A stretch of DNA of 64,000 nt from Yanghanlia sp047501535 (GTDB taxonomy: Bacteria; Pseudomonadota; Gammaproteobacteria; Burkholderiales; Burkholderiaceae_B): the NCBI RefSeq assembly GCF_047501535.1, contig NZ_JAZDRJ010000010.1, positions 1 through 64,000 of the forward strand. Reading direction: 5' to 3'. Shown here one piece after another: positions 39,610-49,369 of this stretch (position 1 is the first letter of the stretch; each line of letters begins with the position of its first letter). Position numbers and translations under genes: made by a program. The notes beneath the pieces are model-generated. The model saw nothing but the letters and a program-made list of their open reading frames with translations, searched no databases and was not told where the DNA came from.

Positions 39610-42192
39610 ATGGCTTTCACTCGTGACATCGCGCTGCTTCGCCATCAGCTTGCTTCAAGCCGGCGCGATGCCATACAACTTTTTCGAGAGAACCGGCGGC
39701 CTGAATCCCTACTGCAAAACCTACGGCGTATTGCGGATCGCACGCTGAAAAGCTTGGTGGCGCTCCACCCTCTGCCGCCGGGAGCCACCCTGGTGGCGGT
39801 CGGCGGCTACGGGCGCGGCGAGCTTTACCCCTTTTCTGATGTCGACGTCCTGATACTCTTGCAGGAACCGCCTTCAGCCGAGGCGACTCGCTACCTCGAA
39901 GCCTTTGTTGCCGCCATGTGGGACTTGGGCTTGGAGCCTAGCCATAGTGTGCGCACCATTGAAGATTGCACACGCGAAGCGGCAGCAGATGTCACGGTAG
40001 AAACTTCATTGCTGGAATCTCGCTGGCTAGAAGGCGACCGTAAACTGATGCAGGCTTTGCGAGAAGCCATGTCGCGCCAAAGGAACCCGCGGAGTTTTTT
40101 TCAGGCTAAACGGGCTGAAATGCAGCAACGCCATGCCCGCTTTCAGGATACCGCCTACGCGCTGGAGCCCAATTGCAAGGAATCCCCTGGCGCTTTACGC
40201 GATTTGCAAGTGGTGTTGTGGATGGCGCAGGCGGCCGGCATGGGCAGCACTTGGGCTGAAATCGCCCGCAATGACGGCCTGACCTCTTCTGAATTGCGAG
40301 CGTTGCGCCGCGCCGAACTCGCCTTTAAGCGGCTGCGTATTGAGCTGCACTTACTGGCCGGGCGGCGCGAAGATCGCCTGCTGTTCGACTTGCAGCCTGC
40401 CTTGGCGGAAATCTACGGCTTCGAAGCCACCAAGAACCGGCGCCCCAGCGAGCTGTTGATGCAGCGTTATTACTGGGCGGCGCGGGTCGTCTGCCAGCTG
40501 AATAGTATCTTGCTGCATACTCTGGAAGATCGCCTGTTCCCACTGCCCGTGGAGCAATTTCAAGCCATTGATGAGGATTTTTGCGCCGTACGTGGTCGCC
40601 TCGCCGTGCGCCGCGAAGATGCTTTTGAGCGCAACCCGGCACTGATCTTTCGCGCCTTTCTTGTAATGCAAGAGCATAGCGAGCTGACCGGAGTCACGGC
40701 ACAGACGCTACGCGCGCTATGGCATGCCCGGCGCCGCATCGACACGCAATTCCGGCGCAACCCCGTTCATCGCCATCAGTTCATCCAGATTCTGCAACAG
40801 CCTCGCAGGGTGACTCAAACCCTGCAGCGCATGACCATGCTGAATATTCTGCCACGTTACCTGCCGGTGTTCCGCCGCGTTGTCGGGCAGATGCAGCATG
40901 ATCTATTTCATGCCTACACGGTTGACCAACACACGCTACTGGTCATTCGCAACTTGCGGCGTTTTACGCTGCCGGAACATGCTCAGGAGCACCCGCTGGC
41001 CAGCCAGTTAATGGCCGATTTTGAAGACCCATGGCTGCTATATGTGGCCGCCCTGTTTCATGACATCGCCAAGGGGCGCGGCGGCGACCACTCTGAGCTG
41101 GGCGCTCAGGACGTACGCCGCTTTTGCCGCGAGCACAATATCGAAGGCGAACAGGCGCAGCTGTGCGAGTTTCTCGTCAGGCATCATCTGCTGATGTCCA
41201 TGGTGGCCCAGAAGCGCGATCTCAGCGACCCAGCGGTGATTCTAGAGTTTGCCGCTCAAGTGGGAAATGAGCGACGCCTGACCGCGCTGTATCTACTCAC
41301 GGTAGCCGACATACGGGGCACCAGCCCCAAGGTTTGGAATGCGTGGAAGGGGAAATTACTGGAAACCCTTTTCCATCTCAGCCTGAAAGCACTGGGTACC
41401 AGCCAACCAGATCCAGGCGCCGTGCTGGCTCGCCGCAAACTAGATGCACAAGACGAAATTCGTCGTTTTGGCTTGACCGACGCTAATCGGGAAGCGTTTT
41501 GGTCGCAAATGGATGTCGCCTATTTCTTGCGCCACGACGCAAGCGATATCGCCTGGCACACTTACCATCTTCATGCTTGCGTCAATACGCCTGAGCCCGT
41601 TGTCAAGGCCCGGGTAATTGGTCAAAACGAGGCCTTGCAAGTATTGGTCTACACCCCTGATCGTGAAGACCTCTTTGTATCTATCTGCCGTTATTTCGAT
41701 GAAGCCCGCTACAGTGTGCAGGACGCCAGGGTTCACACAACCCACCACGGTTGGGCGCTGGACAGCTTCATCGTATTGCTGCTCGATGCGCAAGCCGACT
41801 ATCACAGCTACGCAGCACTGGTGCAACGCGAGCTTGCGGCGAGTTTGCGCGAACCGTCGCGCACTCCATGCCCGGAAACGCGCTTGGCACGCAAGCGTTC
41901 GCGCCGTTCGCGGGTATTTCCCATTGTGCCTAGTGTGGAGCTGCAACCCGATGAGCATCATCTTTCCTGGCGGCTGGCCATTACTGCCGCGGATCGCCCG
42001 GGCCTATTGCACAGTCTTGCTAAAGTTTTTGCCACGCACGAGGTGGATCTAAAAATGGCCAAAATCATGACGCTAGGCGACCGCGTTGAGGACATTTTCA
42101 TCGTGGGCGGCGCTTCACTTGAACAGCCGCGTGCCCAACGCCAGTTCGAACGCGATATCCTAGCCGCCCTGGAAGCCCCTTTTTCTGTTTAA
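39610..42192 (+). CDS. glnD: Bifunctional uridylyltransferase/uridylyl-removing enzyme GlnD
   Basis: Nitrogen sensor that uridylylates PII proteins at low glutamine and removes UMP at high glutamine. The 860 residues show the nucleotidyltransferase motif VGGYGRGELYPFSDVDVLIL (about 66-85), the HD-domain motif HDIAKGRGGDHSELG (about 484-498) and two C-terminal ACT domains (VYTPDREDLFVSICRYFDEA, then ITAADRPGLLHSLAKVFATH) that bind glutamine. Gene order map-glnD is common in proteobacteria. dsbB follows after 19 bases. Confidence 0.98.
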   Translation: MAFTRDIALLRHQLASSRRDAIQLFRENRRPESLLQNLRRIADRTLKSLVALHPLPPGATLVAVGGYGRGELYPFSDVDVLILLQEPPSAEATRYLEAFVAAMWDLGLEPSHSVRTIEDCTREAAADVTVETSLLESRWLEGDRKLMQALREAMSRQRNPRSFFQAKRAEMQQRHARFQDTAYALEPNCKESPGALRDLQVVLWMAQAAGMGSTWAEIARNDGLTSSELRALRRAELAFKRLRIELHLLAGRREDRLLFDLQPALAEIYGFEATKNRRPSELLMQRYYWAARVVCQLNSILLHTLEDRLFPLPVEQFQAIDEDFCAVRGRLAVRREDAFERNPALIFRAFLVMQEHSELTGVTAQTLRALWHARRRIDTQFRRNPVHRHQFIQILQQPRRVTQTLQRMTMLNILPRYLPVFRRVVGQMQHDLFHAYTVDQHTLLVIRNLRRFTLPEHAQEHPLASQLMADFEDPWLLYVAALFHDIAKGRGGDHSELGAQDVRRFCREHNIEGEQAQLCEFLVRHHLLMSMVAQKRDLSDPAVILEFAAQVGNERRLTALYLLTVADIRGTSPKVWNAWKGKLLETLFHLSLKALGTSQPDPGAVLARRKLDAQDEIRRFGLTDANREAFWSQMDVAYFLRHDASDIAWHTYHLHACVNTPEPVVKARVIGQNEALQVLVYTPDREDLFVSICRYFDEARYSVQDARVHTTHHGWALDSFIVLLLDAQADYHSYAALVQRELAASLREPSRTPCPETRLARKRSRRSRVFPIVPSVELQPDEHHLSWRLAITAADRPGLLHSLAKVFATHEVDLKMAKIMTLGDRVEDIFIVGGASLEQPRAQRQFERDILAALEAPFSV

Positions 42193-42211
42193 CCGACCAA
42201 GAAGCAACATC

Positions 42212-42703
42212 GTGACACTCTCATCTACCCGCCTATTGCATCTGATCGCCCTGCTCTGTGTGGCGGCCGTTGGCGCAGCGCTGATTTCTCAGCACGCATT
42301 CGACATGCCTCCATGCGCCTGGTGCGTGTTTCAACGCCTGCTGTTTTTGGGGATTGCGGTGATCGCCTGGTTAGGGACCCTCGGTGGTCGCTTCTGCACT
42401 GTGACGCCTCGGGTTGCCGGGGCACTTGCTGCAATCGGGGCAGCAGGCGGTGTCGTGGCCGGTTGGTATCAACATACGGTCGCTGCACAGATGTTTTCTT
42501 GCGACCGTACTTTCGCTGATCATTTCATGGGGTATAGCGGCCTGGAGGCGGGCATTCCCTGGCTGTTCGGCATCTATGCCACCTGCATGGACGCTCAGGT
42601 GAAACTCTTTGGCGTTGAATATGTCTTTTGGGCGATTGCGCTATTTGTCATCGTGGCGATTCTTGGAGTGATGGCACTGTTACGTCGCCCGGTTGAAGAA
42701 TAA
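42212..42703 (+). CDS. dsbB: Disulfide bond formation protein DsbB
   Basis: Four-helix inner-membrane protein that reoxidises DsbA and passes electrons to ubiquinone. The 163 residues contain both redox pairs: Cys35-Ala-Trp-Cys38 (PPCAWCVFQRL) in the first periplasmic loop, and Cys97 and Cys125 in the second. The start codon is GTG (42212) behind a weak GAAG site. It is probably cotranscribed with glnD and is convergent with the phosphorylase gene (110-base gap). Confidence 0.95.
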   Translation: MTLSSTRLLHLIALLCVAAVGAALISQHAFDMPPCAWCVFQRLLFLGIAVIAWLGTLGGRFCTVTPRVAGALAAIGAAGGVVAGWYQHTVAAQMFSCDRTFADHFMGYSGLEAGIPWLFGIYATCMDAQVKLFGVEYVFWAIALFVIVAILGVMALLRRPVEE

Positions 42704-42813
42704 ACCCGCCTGCGGGCGGCTGCGCTATGGCACCCAGTGCATCGCTAGTGAATTATTAAAGCCGGTTCAAGGTTCTGACAGCTGAAACGCCGTATCCAGA
42801 GCTGGTACGGCCT

Positions 42814-44346
42814 TCAGCAAGGTTCTATGGCGATGATGTCCGGGTTGCCCTCTGCATAGGCCAAGGCGTATTCCAGCTCGCCCCGGCTGGCTGAGTGAAT
42901 CACACACAAGGGCTGGTCGGGGCTGATGTTTTCATCCAGACGCACCAGCATTTCCAGCCCTGCTGAAGCGCTTTCGGGCGCACCGGCCAGTTTGGCCAGG
43001 CGAGCCAGCTTGCGATTGTCAATTCCACACACCCGGCCTGCCTCAGTCGCCCGCAGCACTTGCTTTAAGGGCGCTACAGGAGGCTCGCGCATGCCGCCCT
43101 GCGCCTCGCAAATCGCCATGAACTTCTGCCAGGCTCGGCCATCTTCCAAGGTTTTCAGGGCCAGCTCGTAACCGGTGTCCTGCGGAGCCTTACCGCCCAT
43201 TTCCAATAAAATTCCTGCCAGACGGCAGGAACGTTCTTTAAGGTCGGCGGGCGCATGCGGTTCATTACGCAAAATGGCAAGCAGATCGCGTGCTTCCAGA
43301 GCCGGACCAATGCCACGCCCGACCGGCTGGCGCCCATCCGTGCGTAAAGTAATAAGCTCAATGCCGAAATCTCTGGCAACGGACTCCATCAGGAGTTGCA
43401 GATGGTCTGCCGCCGCTGGACTACGCACCTTGGCTGTTGGCCCCACCGGGATGTCAATCACCATATGAGTCGCGCCGGCAGCGATTTTTTTGGATAAGAC
43501 GGAAGCCACCATCTGACCGTCGTTTTCCAGATCAAGCGCCCGCTGTACTCGTATCATGACGTCATCGGCAGGGCTTAATTGCATGGAACCGCCCCACACC
43601 ACACAGCCTCCTTCCCGATCAACGACCTGCCGAATGCGTTCAATCGGCAAATCAACCGGCGCCAGGGTTTCCATGGTGTCGGCTGTACCGGCAGGCGAGG
43701 TGATGGCCCGAGAAGAGGTTTTAGGAATGAGCAGCCCATGGGCGGCGACGATGGCGACCACCAGCGGTGTGGTGCGATTGCCGGGCAAGCCGCCCACGCA
43801 GTGCTTATCCAGCACCATGGAGGCCGGCCACTCCAGCCTAACGCCGGTTTCCACCATGGCCCGGGTCAACGCACGCGTTTCGTCGAGGTCGAGTGGCAGT
43901 GTGGTGCAGGCGGTGAGAAAAGCACCGATGTGGACGTCGGAATAACGGCCTGCGGCCATATCGTCAATCACCATACTTAGCGATGGACCATCGAGACGTA
44001 AGCCGAAAATACGCCGTCGCAAGGCGGAATACGAGTCTACAGGGCGCTGATGCCGGATAGACACGGTATTTCCTTCCTGAAGCCCCAGTTGGGCCCAAGC
44101 CGATTCTGACAGGCCTGCTTCATCCAGCCCTAAAGCGTCGCCATCCACCTGGTAGAGCGTGGCAATAATTTCGCGCGCGCCCGACCTGACGGAAACCCTG
44201 ACTTGGCTTGCCAAGCCTTCAGACTTGCCCACGGGGCTGTCCGAGCGCATAAAGACGACGGCTTCGTGATCGGTATGGATACGCAAGCGCCGGGCTTTGA
44301 GCGGCGCCATTGCGCTGTCGTCAAAACGAGGGGTGAATTTTTTCAT
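42814..44346 (-). CDS. Thymidine phosphorylase-like / AMP-phosphorylase-family enzyme
   Basis: 510 residues, the long form of the nucleoside phosphorylase II family. An N-terminal extension of about 90 residues (double-psi-barrel-like) is shared with archaeal AMP phosphorylases and bacterial relatives but absent from the 440-residue E. coli DeoA. The core has DKHCVGGLPGNRTTPLVVAI and TSSRAITSPAGTADTME, the phosphate and sugar-binding motifs. Homologues with this layout split AMP, CMP or UMP with phosphate to give ribose 1,5-bisphosphate, or split thymidine; which applies here cannot be told from sequence. It overlaps the upstream metallo-beta-lactamase gene by four bases, as last gene of the pta-ackA operon. 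Confidence 0.88.
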   Translation of the reverse strand: MKKFTPRFDDSAMAPLKARRLRIHTDHEAVVFMRSDSPVGKSEGLASQVRVSVRSGAREIIATLYQVDGDALGLDEAGLSESAWAQLGLQEGNTVSIRHQRPVDSYSALRRRIFGLRLDGPSLSMVIDDMAAGRYSDVHIGAFLTACTTLPLDLDETRALTRAMVETGVRLEWPASMVLDKHCVGGLPGNRTTPLVVAIVAAHGLLIPKTSSRAITSPAGTADTMETLAPVDLPIERIRQVVDREGGCVVWGGSMQLSPADDVMIRVQRALDLENDGQMVASVLSKKIAAGATHMVIDIPVGPTAKVRSPAAADHLQLLMESVARDFGIELITLRTDGRQPVGRGIGPALEARDLLAILRNEPHAPADLKERSCRLAGILLEMGGKAPQDTGYELALKTLEDGRAWQKFMAICEAQGGMREPPVAPLKQVLRATEAGRVCGIDNRKLARLAKLAGAPESASAGLEMLVRLDENISPDQPLCVIHSASRGELEYALAYAEGNPDIIAIEPC

Positions 44347-45722
44347 TTCAGAATGAACTCATCGAGGTGTTCAGGTACGCTGACTTTCCAGCCCAGCTCA
44401 TCCTTGATGCGCAAGCGCAGCGTATCGGCAGCTTGTGGCTCGCCGTGATTCAGGAAGCAATGATTAGGAGCGACTTCAAAGCCCGACAGCCAGCGCATGA
44501 TTTCGTTGCTGTCGGCATGGGCGGACAGCATAGAAAGGTTTTCCACTTCCGCACGGATCGGGATGTACTCGCCGTGAATCTTAACCTTGGACGCACCGCT
44601 GACCATGGTGGCGCCCCGCGTGCCTGCTGCCTGATAACCTGCGAACAGAATGGTGGAACGTGGGTCGGGCGCATAATGCTTGAGATGATGGAGCACCCTG
44701 CCCCCGGTCGCCATGCCGCTGGCCGAAATAATAATTTTCGGCATAGGAGAGATGTCCAGCGCTTTAGACTCCTGCACATCGCGCACATAGCGAGGCATCT
44801 GGAAAGCAGCCTGAAGTTCGGTGTAGTCGTGCCGCAATAAACGGGTGTTACGCCGATAAATTTCGGTGGCGTTGGTGGACATCGGGCTATCCACATAGAC
44901 GGGCAGGCTGGCCGGCAAGCGGCCACTGCCGCGCAACCGGTACAAATACCACAGCAACAACTGCACCCGCCCCACGGCAAAAGCCGGAATCAAAACCGTT
45001 CCGCCGCGCTGAGTCGTGCGGGTGATGAGATCGCCCAGCACCTGCAAGGGGTCGGCATCACTATGCTCCCGGTCGCCATAGGTGGATTCCACCACCAGAT
45101 AGTCGGCTTGTTTAAGCTGTGCAGGGTCCTGCATGATGGCGTCGTCGTAGCGGCCCAGGTCGCCGGAAAACACCACGCGGCGGCCCGCGTGTTCGATTTC
45201 TACGATGGAGGCGCCCAGAATATGCCCGGCGTCATGCCAGCGCGCTCGCCAGCCCGGCATGACATCTACCCACTCGTTAAGCTCCACTTTTTGAAACTGC
45301 TTAAGTGCGTGCTCTGCATCGGCCACGGTGTATAGCGGCAAGGCTGGTTTATGCGATGTGAGATTATGCCGGTTCAGAAATTCGGCGTCTGCCTCTTGAA
45401 TACCAGCGCTATCCAGCAACAGAATATGAGCCAGCTCAACCGTGGCGGCCGTCGCTAGAATCGGCCCCTTATAACCCAGGCGGACCAGCCGGGGCAGATA
45501 GCCGGAATGATCAAGGTGGGCATGGGTAAGAAGAACGGCCCCCAGACTGGACGCCTCGACAGGAAATGGCGCCCAGTTGCGTTTCCTGAGATTTTTCAAC
45601 CCCTGGAACAGGCCGCAATCCACCAGCAGCTTCTGGTCGCCATCCTGCAGCAACGCTCGGGAGCCCGTAACCGTACTTGCTGCCCCAAGAAAACTCAGTT
45701 TGAAAGCGTCGCTGTGGCTCAT
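44343..45722 (-). CDS. Beta-CASP metallo-beta-lactamase, RNA-specificity type
   Basis: 459-residue predicted zinc nuclease of the CPSF73/YSH1-like class. The metal ligands of the HxHxDH motif are at 67-72 (THAHLDHSGYLP), followed by DAGHILGAS (His), FSGDLGRYDD (Asp) and the beta-CASP domain with VYVDSPMSTNATEIY. The C-terminal part has the RMMBL region MLSAHADSNEIMRWL and FLNHGEPQAADTLR. No KH domains are present, unlike archaeal homologues. The likely role is endo- or exonucleolytic RNA cleavage. It starts 29 bases after the phosphoketolase-like gene and overlaps the phosphorylase gene, pointing to a joint role in RNA or nucleotide turnover (inference). Confidence 0.9.
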   Translation of the reverse strand: MSHSDAFKLSFLGAASTVTGSRALLQDGDQKLLVDCGLFQGLKNLRKRNWAPFPVEASSLGAVLLTHAHLDHSGYLPRLVRLGYKGPILATAATVELAHILLLDSAGIQEADAEFLNRHNLTSHKPALPLYTVADAEHALKQFQKVELNEWVDVMPGWRARWHDAGHILGASIVEIEHAGRRVVFSGDLGRYDDAIMQDPAQLKQADYLVVESTYGDREHSDADPLQVLGDLITRTTQRGGTVLIPAFAVGRVQLLLWYLYRLRGSGRLPASLPVYVDSPMSTNATEIYRRNTRLLRHDYTELQAAFQMPRYVRDVQESKALDISPMPKIIISASGMATGGRVLHHLKHYAPDPRSTILFAGYQAAGTRGATMVSGASKVKIHGEYIPIRAEVENLSMLSAHADSNEIMRWLSGFEVAPNHCFLNHGEPQAADTLRLRIKDELGWKVSVPEHLDEFILK

Positions 45723-45751
45723 TGCGCCCCCTTGTTACGAGTGGTTTGTGC

Positions 45752-48160
45752 TTACTGGTAAATGTCGTTCAGTTTGCCGCGCCCCGCAAGGGCTTTCACA
45801 ACGTTTTCTGGCAGATAAACCGCCGCGTCTTCACCCAACAAGGCTGCCGCTTTCTGGACAATATGCGCCCAGGTACATTGGTTGGCGAACAGCATACCTT
45901 CGGCGTCGAAGGTGCCGCCCCGGTTGATATAGCCCAAGGCGACTGTCTTCCCAGGCCCACCGTCAATACGGCGCAAAGCGCCCAGCATGGGTTCAGGCCG
46001 ACTATGCGAAATGATGACGCGAGCAAGCCCTGTGGGGAACGCCTCGGTCACGACATCGTCGGGCGTGACAAAACCCGCTTCGATGCGGTCGCGCGGGATG
46101 CGTAAACGGCCTGGTTCCAAAATGGCCACCACTTGCGCCCGGCACCCATGGTTCCCCAGTACCTGAGCGGCCCGCAGCGCTTCCTGCAATTGATAGGCGC
46201 CAACCGCCAACAGCTGAATGCGGGTATCGTCGGCCAGCGGCTGCAAGGCTGCAAAGCCGATTTCCATGGCTTGCGTCGCGTGCTGTGTGTCAAAGACCTG
46301 TGGCATTTCCTGTTTGGGCGCGACCACTGCGCCGATCACACCGTGACTGGAATAGACTTCCCGCAAGGCGGCTACTGCGGTATTTGCGTCGACAGGAAAC
46401 ATGACGCGAGCGGTATCGGACATTTCCCCCAAGAGGGCTTCACACAGAGTCGGGTCTTGGTGAGACTGCTCGTTCTTGCCGTTTTCCCAGGTGTGGGAAG
46501 TCAGCACCACAGGCACCCCCAACCAGCCCGGCGGTGTCCCCGCCTCGCGTTGGTGGCGGGCAAAGAGAATGTCCTGCCGCAGCGCCCCCAGCATCTTGAC
46601 GGCAAACGCCTCGTAGCTGACCGCAATATTCAGCCCGCCCTTATTGCCCAAAGCAGCGCCAACCACGGCTTCTTCATTGAGTGCAGTGATGACCGCGCCA
46701 TCGACGGCTTCGTGGCCGCCCGGCTCGGGCTTATCGACACGATGTTTTAGCAGGGCCAGGGTACGGCCCATGCGGTTACTTTGAAGCTCGTCGGGGTTGC
46801 CCACCCTTACGCGCAGGCCCGGGTTGGCTTCAACTAGCTCGACGAATGCATCGTCCATGGCTCTCATGGGAGAGATGGGCTGTTGCGCGTCGTATTGGGG
46901 AGGCGTCGGGAAAACCGGTTGCTCCACCTGCCGGCGAGTCAGCGGGTGGTCCCGTTCCAACGGCCGGTTCTGCGTACGGTGCAATTTGAACATGCCGCGC
47001 GCCGCATCCAGCGACGGCAAGTCGACATAAAGCCGGGCCGCGCCACGATTGAACTCATCGCGAGCCGCCTCGTCGAATGCCGGGTTCTGTTCCAATGGCA
47101 GATTGTGTGAGTGATTGGTGCCCGCTCCTGGAAAGCCGTAGCCCTTAACGCATGTAGCGATGGCGTGCGGCAGGCGCAACGGGTAACTCAGCCGCCCTTC
47201 TTCTTCCAACTTTCCATAGCCAGCCAGGACATCTTCCATTTGAAGCAGGGCCCATGCATAGGCAGCCGGGTCGTGGCCATCAATTTCAAAGGGATCAAAG
47301 CCATTCAGACGCAGATGGTCCATCAGCCAGCCTGCGCCCCCTTCCTGAACGATATTGGTGCGTTGTTCGATGCGCCGCCCATTGAGAATCATGAAGGGCA
47401 TCACATAGCCGCTGTCGGAAGGCCGCCACCAACGCGGCGCCCAGTCGCCACCCCGTTGTTCTTCAAAGGCGCCGTCACTCAAGAACACAGCCAAGCTTTC
47501 TCCCGGCAGCGGCATGTGTACATACTGCACCTCGGCAAACCCCAGATAGCCGCCTTCCAGCACGCCGCCGGCCGTATGGACGTTGACATGACTGCCTAAG
47601 GGAACACCCGGCAGGCCTTCAGGGGTGATGGCATAGGAGTAGAAGTCCTGTACCAGCTGGGTAAGCCCTTCATCCGTGGCGGTGTAGCGCCCTTTCTGAC
47701 CGGGCGAAACATTACCAATCAGAACGTTGACCGCCTCAATGGCCGCCACGCAATGCCCCTGCCCCATGACCCAACTGCGGGTATGGCCGGTCAAGACATT
47801 AGCGGCCAAGTACCCTACATAGGCGGGCACCATATTGAGGGAGCCCCCGGTATGGCCTTGCGGCGAAGGCTTGAAATCTTCCGCCTGCAAAGGCTGGCCG
47901 TCCAGCCGCACACGTTGGGCGTAAGTCATGTGCGCAACCAACCACATGGCGGCGCTTGTCAGGCGGTCGGCAGCCGCCAGGACATCAAATACGAATGCCG
48001 CATCGGGCACTCTGCCTTCTTCCACCAGGCGCGCGGCCAATGAGAGCACACGCTCATTGGTGCGCTCCTGATGTTGGATGACACTATGGCCCTGCGCCCA
48101 GCGCGCGTAGGAAGGCAGGGAACGGAGCGTGGATGATTCAGGGCGATGAGTATGCGGCAT
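45752..48160 (-). CDS. Divergent phosphoketolase-family enzyme (thiamine diphosphate-dependent)
   Basis: 802 residues, full-length for a phosphoketolase and alignable end to end by eye. QGHTGGSLNM (101-110) stands for GHWGTTPGLNF. SHVNVHTAGGVLEGG (190-204) stands for SHVAPETPGSIHEGG. The diphosphate/Mg motif runs from Asp229-Gly230 to Asn260, and GKNEQSHQDP stands for DHNGFSHQDP. Canonical enzymes cleave xylulose 5-phosphate or fructose 6-phosphate to acetyl phosphate. Several family-defining residues differ (GHGGP is GQGHCV, GDGEAETG is SDGAFEEQ, the HNGFSHQDP histidine is Lys), so the exact reaction is open; some databases label such proteins xylulose 5-phosphate 3-epimerase. The next gene encodes acetate kinase, the natural consumer of acetyl phosphate. 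Confidence 0.82.
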   Translation of the reverse strand: MPHTHRPESSTLRSLPSYARWAQGHSVIQHQERTNERVLSLAARLVEEGRVPDAAFVFDVLAAADRLTSAAMWLVAHMTYAQRVRLDGQPLQAEDFKPSPQGHTGGSLNMVPAYVGYLAANVLTGHTRSWVMGQGHCVAAIEAVNVLIGNVSPGQKGRYTATDEGLTQLVQDFYSYAITPEGLPGVPLGSHVNVHTAGGVLEGGYLGFAEVQYVHMPLPGESLAVFLSDGAFEEQRGGDWAPRWWRPSDSGYVMPFMILNGRRIEQRTNIVQEGGAGWLMDHLRLNGFDPFEIDGHDPAAYAWALLQMEDVLAGYGKLEEEGRLSYPLRLPHAIATCVKGYGFPGAGTNHSHNLPLEQNPAFDEAARDEFNRGAARLYVDLPSLDAARGMFKLHRTQNRPLERDHPLTRRQVEQPVFPTPPQYDAQQPISPMRAMDDAFVELVEANPGLRVRVGNPDELQSNRMGRTLALLKHRVDKPEPGGHEAVDGAVITALNEEAVVGAALGNKGGLNIAVSYEAFAVKMLGALRQDILFARHQREAGTPPGWLGVPVVLTSHTWENGKNEQSHQDPTLCEALLGEMSDTARVMFPVDANTAVAALREVYSSHGVIGAVVAPKQEMPQVFDTQHATQAMEIGFAALQPLADDTRIQLLAVGAYQLQEALRAAQVLGNHGCRAQVVAILEPGRLRIPRDRIEAGFVTPDDVVTEAFPTGLARVIISHSRPEPMLGALRRIDGGPGKTVALGYINRGGTFDAEGMLFANQCTWAHIVQKAAALLGEDAAVYLPENVVKALAGRGKLNDIYQ

Positions 48161-48181
48161 AGTGTCCTCCAGACAGTAGTT

Positions 48182-49369
48182 TTAGAGCACGCCAGTCAGG
48201 GTGTCGTAGGTCTGCTGTGCAATGATTTGTTCCTCATTGGTTGGCACGACATATACCCCGATGCGGCTATCAGGCTGAGAGATGGTTAGCGCGTTGGCCG
48301 CATTCGCGGCCGGGTCGAGGCGAATGCCCATCCATTCCAGGTGGTTACACACTTGCGCACGGATTTCAGGGGAGTTCTCACCGACCCCGGCAGTAAATAC
48401 CAGGGCATCCAAGCCTTGCGTGGCTACACATAGCCCGGCAATGCTTTCTGCGGTACGGTACGTGAAGTAATCGACGGCCAGGCGCGCTGACAGTTCATTG
48501 CTGGCAAGTAACGTGCGCATGTCGTTACAGATGCCCGACAAGCCTTTCATACCAGAACCGTTGTAGAGCAGATCTTGAATTTCATCGTGCTCCATGCCTT
48601 GTTCCAGCATCCACAGAACGACGCCTGCATCCAAGCGGCCCGGCCGGGTGCCCATGGGTAAACCATCCAACGCTGTAAAGCCCATGGTGGTTTCCTGGCT
48701 GACCCCATTGACCATGGCGCAAGCCGATGCCCCTGACCCCAAGTGTGCGGTAATCACCCGCCCTGCTGCGACTTCAGGAAGGATTTCGCGCAGGCGGGAC
48801 GCGATGTACTGATATGACAGGCCGTGAAAGCCATAGCGGCGCACACCGCGATCGTAATATTCCTGAGGCAATGCAAAGCGTTCAACCACTTTGCTCTGTG
48901 TGCGATGGAAGGCGGTGTCGAAGCACGCAACCTGACGAATTTCTGGCCAATGTTCAAAAATTACGCGCACCGGCGCGAGATTATTCTGCTGGTGCAGTGG
49001 GGCCAAGGGAACGAGTTCGTCCAGGTAGTCAAGAATTTCGCGCGTCACCAGAACGGCGCGGCTCATCTTGGGCCCGCCATGCACAATGCGGTGCCCTACA
49101 GCGATGGGGGGTTGTGGAATACGTTCCTGCAACCAACCTGCCATGATCTCCTGAGCAGCGCCTAGGTCTTTAGCCTGAGCAGGTTCCAGTTGGCGGTTCA
49201 CCAGACATTCGCCGCTCGCGTCGGTTACTTTGAATGCAGGCCGGCTGCCGCCAATGCCTGTCAAACTGCCGCCCAGTATCAGCGCCAGGGTTTTGTCACC
49301 CTGTATTTCGTGCGCTTGGAACTTAAGACTGGAGCTGCCGGCATTGACGACCAGAATCACATCATTCAT
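48182..49369 (-). CDS. ackA: Acetate kinase
   Basis: Reversible conversion of acetyl phosphate and ADP to acetate and ATP. The 395 residues carry LVVNAGSSSLKFQ at the N-terminus, VGHRIVHGG, the phosphate-binding ITAHLGSGASACA, and VFTAGVGENSPEIR near the C-terminus: a complete ASKHA-fold acetokinase. It overlaps pta by eight bases and precedes the phosphoketolase-like gene by 21 bases. The set supports substrate-level phosphorylation from acetyl phosphate, for example when respiration is limited. Confidence 0.97.
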   Translation of the reverse strand: MNDVILVVNAGSSSLKFQAHEIQGDKTLALILGGSLTGIGGSRPAFKVTDASGECLVNRQLEPAQAKDLGAAQEIMAGWLQERIPQPPIAVGHRIVHGGPKMSRAVLVTREILDYLDELVPLAPLHQQNNLAPVRVIFEHWPEIRQVACFDTAFHRTQSKVVERFALPQEYYDRGVRRYGFHGLSYQYIASRLREILPEVAAGRVITAHLGSGASACAMVNGVSQETTMGFTALDGLPMGTRPGRLDAGVVLWMLEQGMEHDEIQDLLYNGSGMKGLSGICNDMRTLLASNELSARLAVDYFTYRTAESIAGLCVATQGLDALVFTAGVGENSPEIRAQVCNHLEWMGIRLDPAANAANALTISQPDSRIGVYVVPTNEEQIIAQQTYDTLTGVL

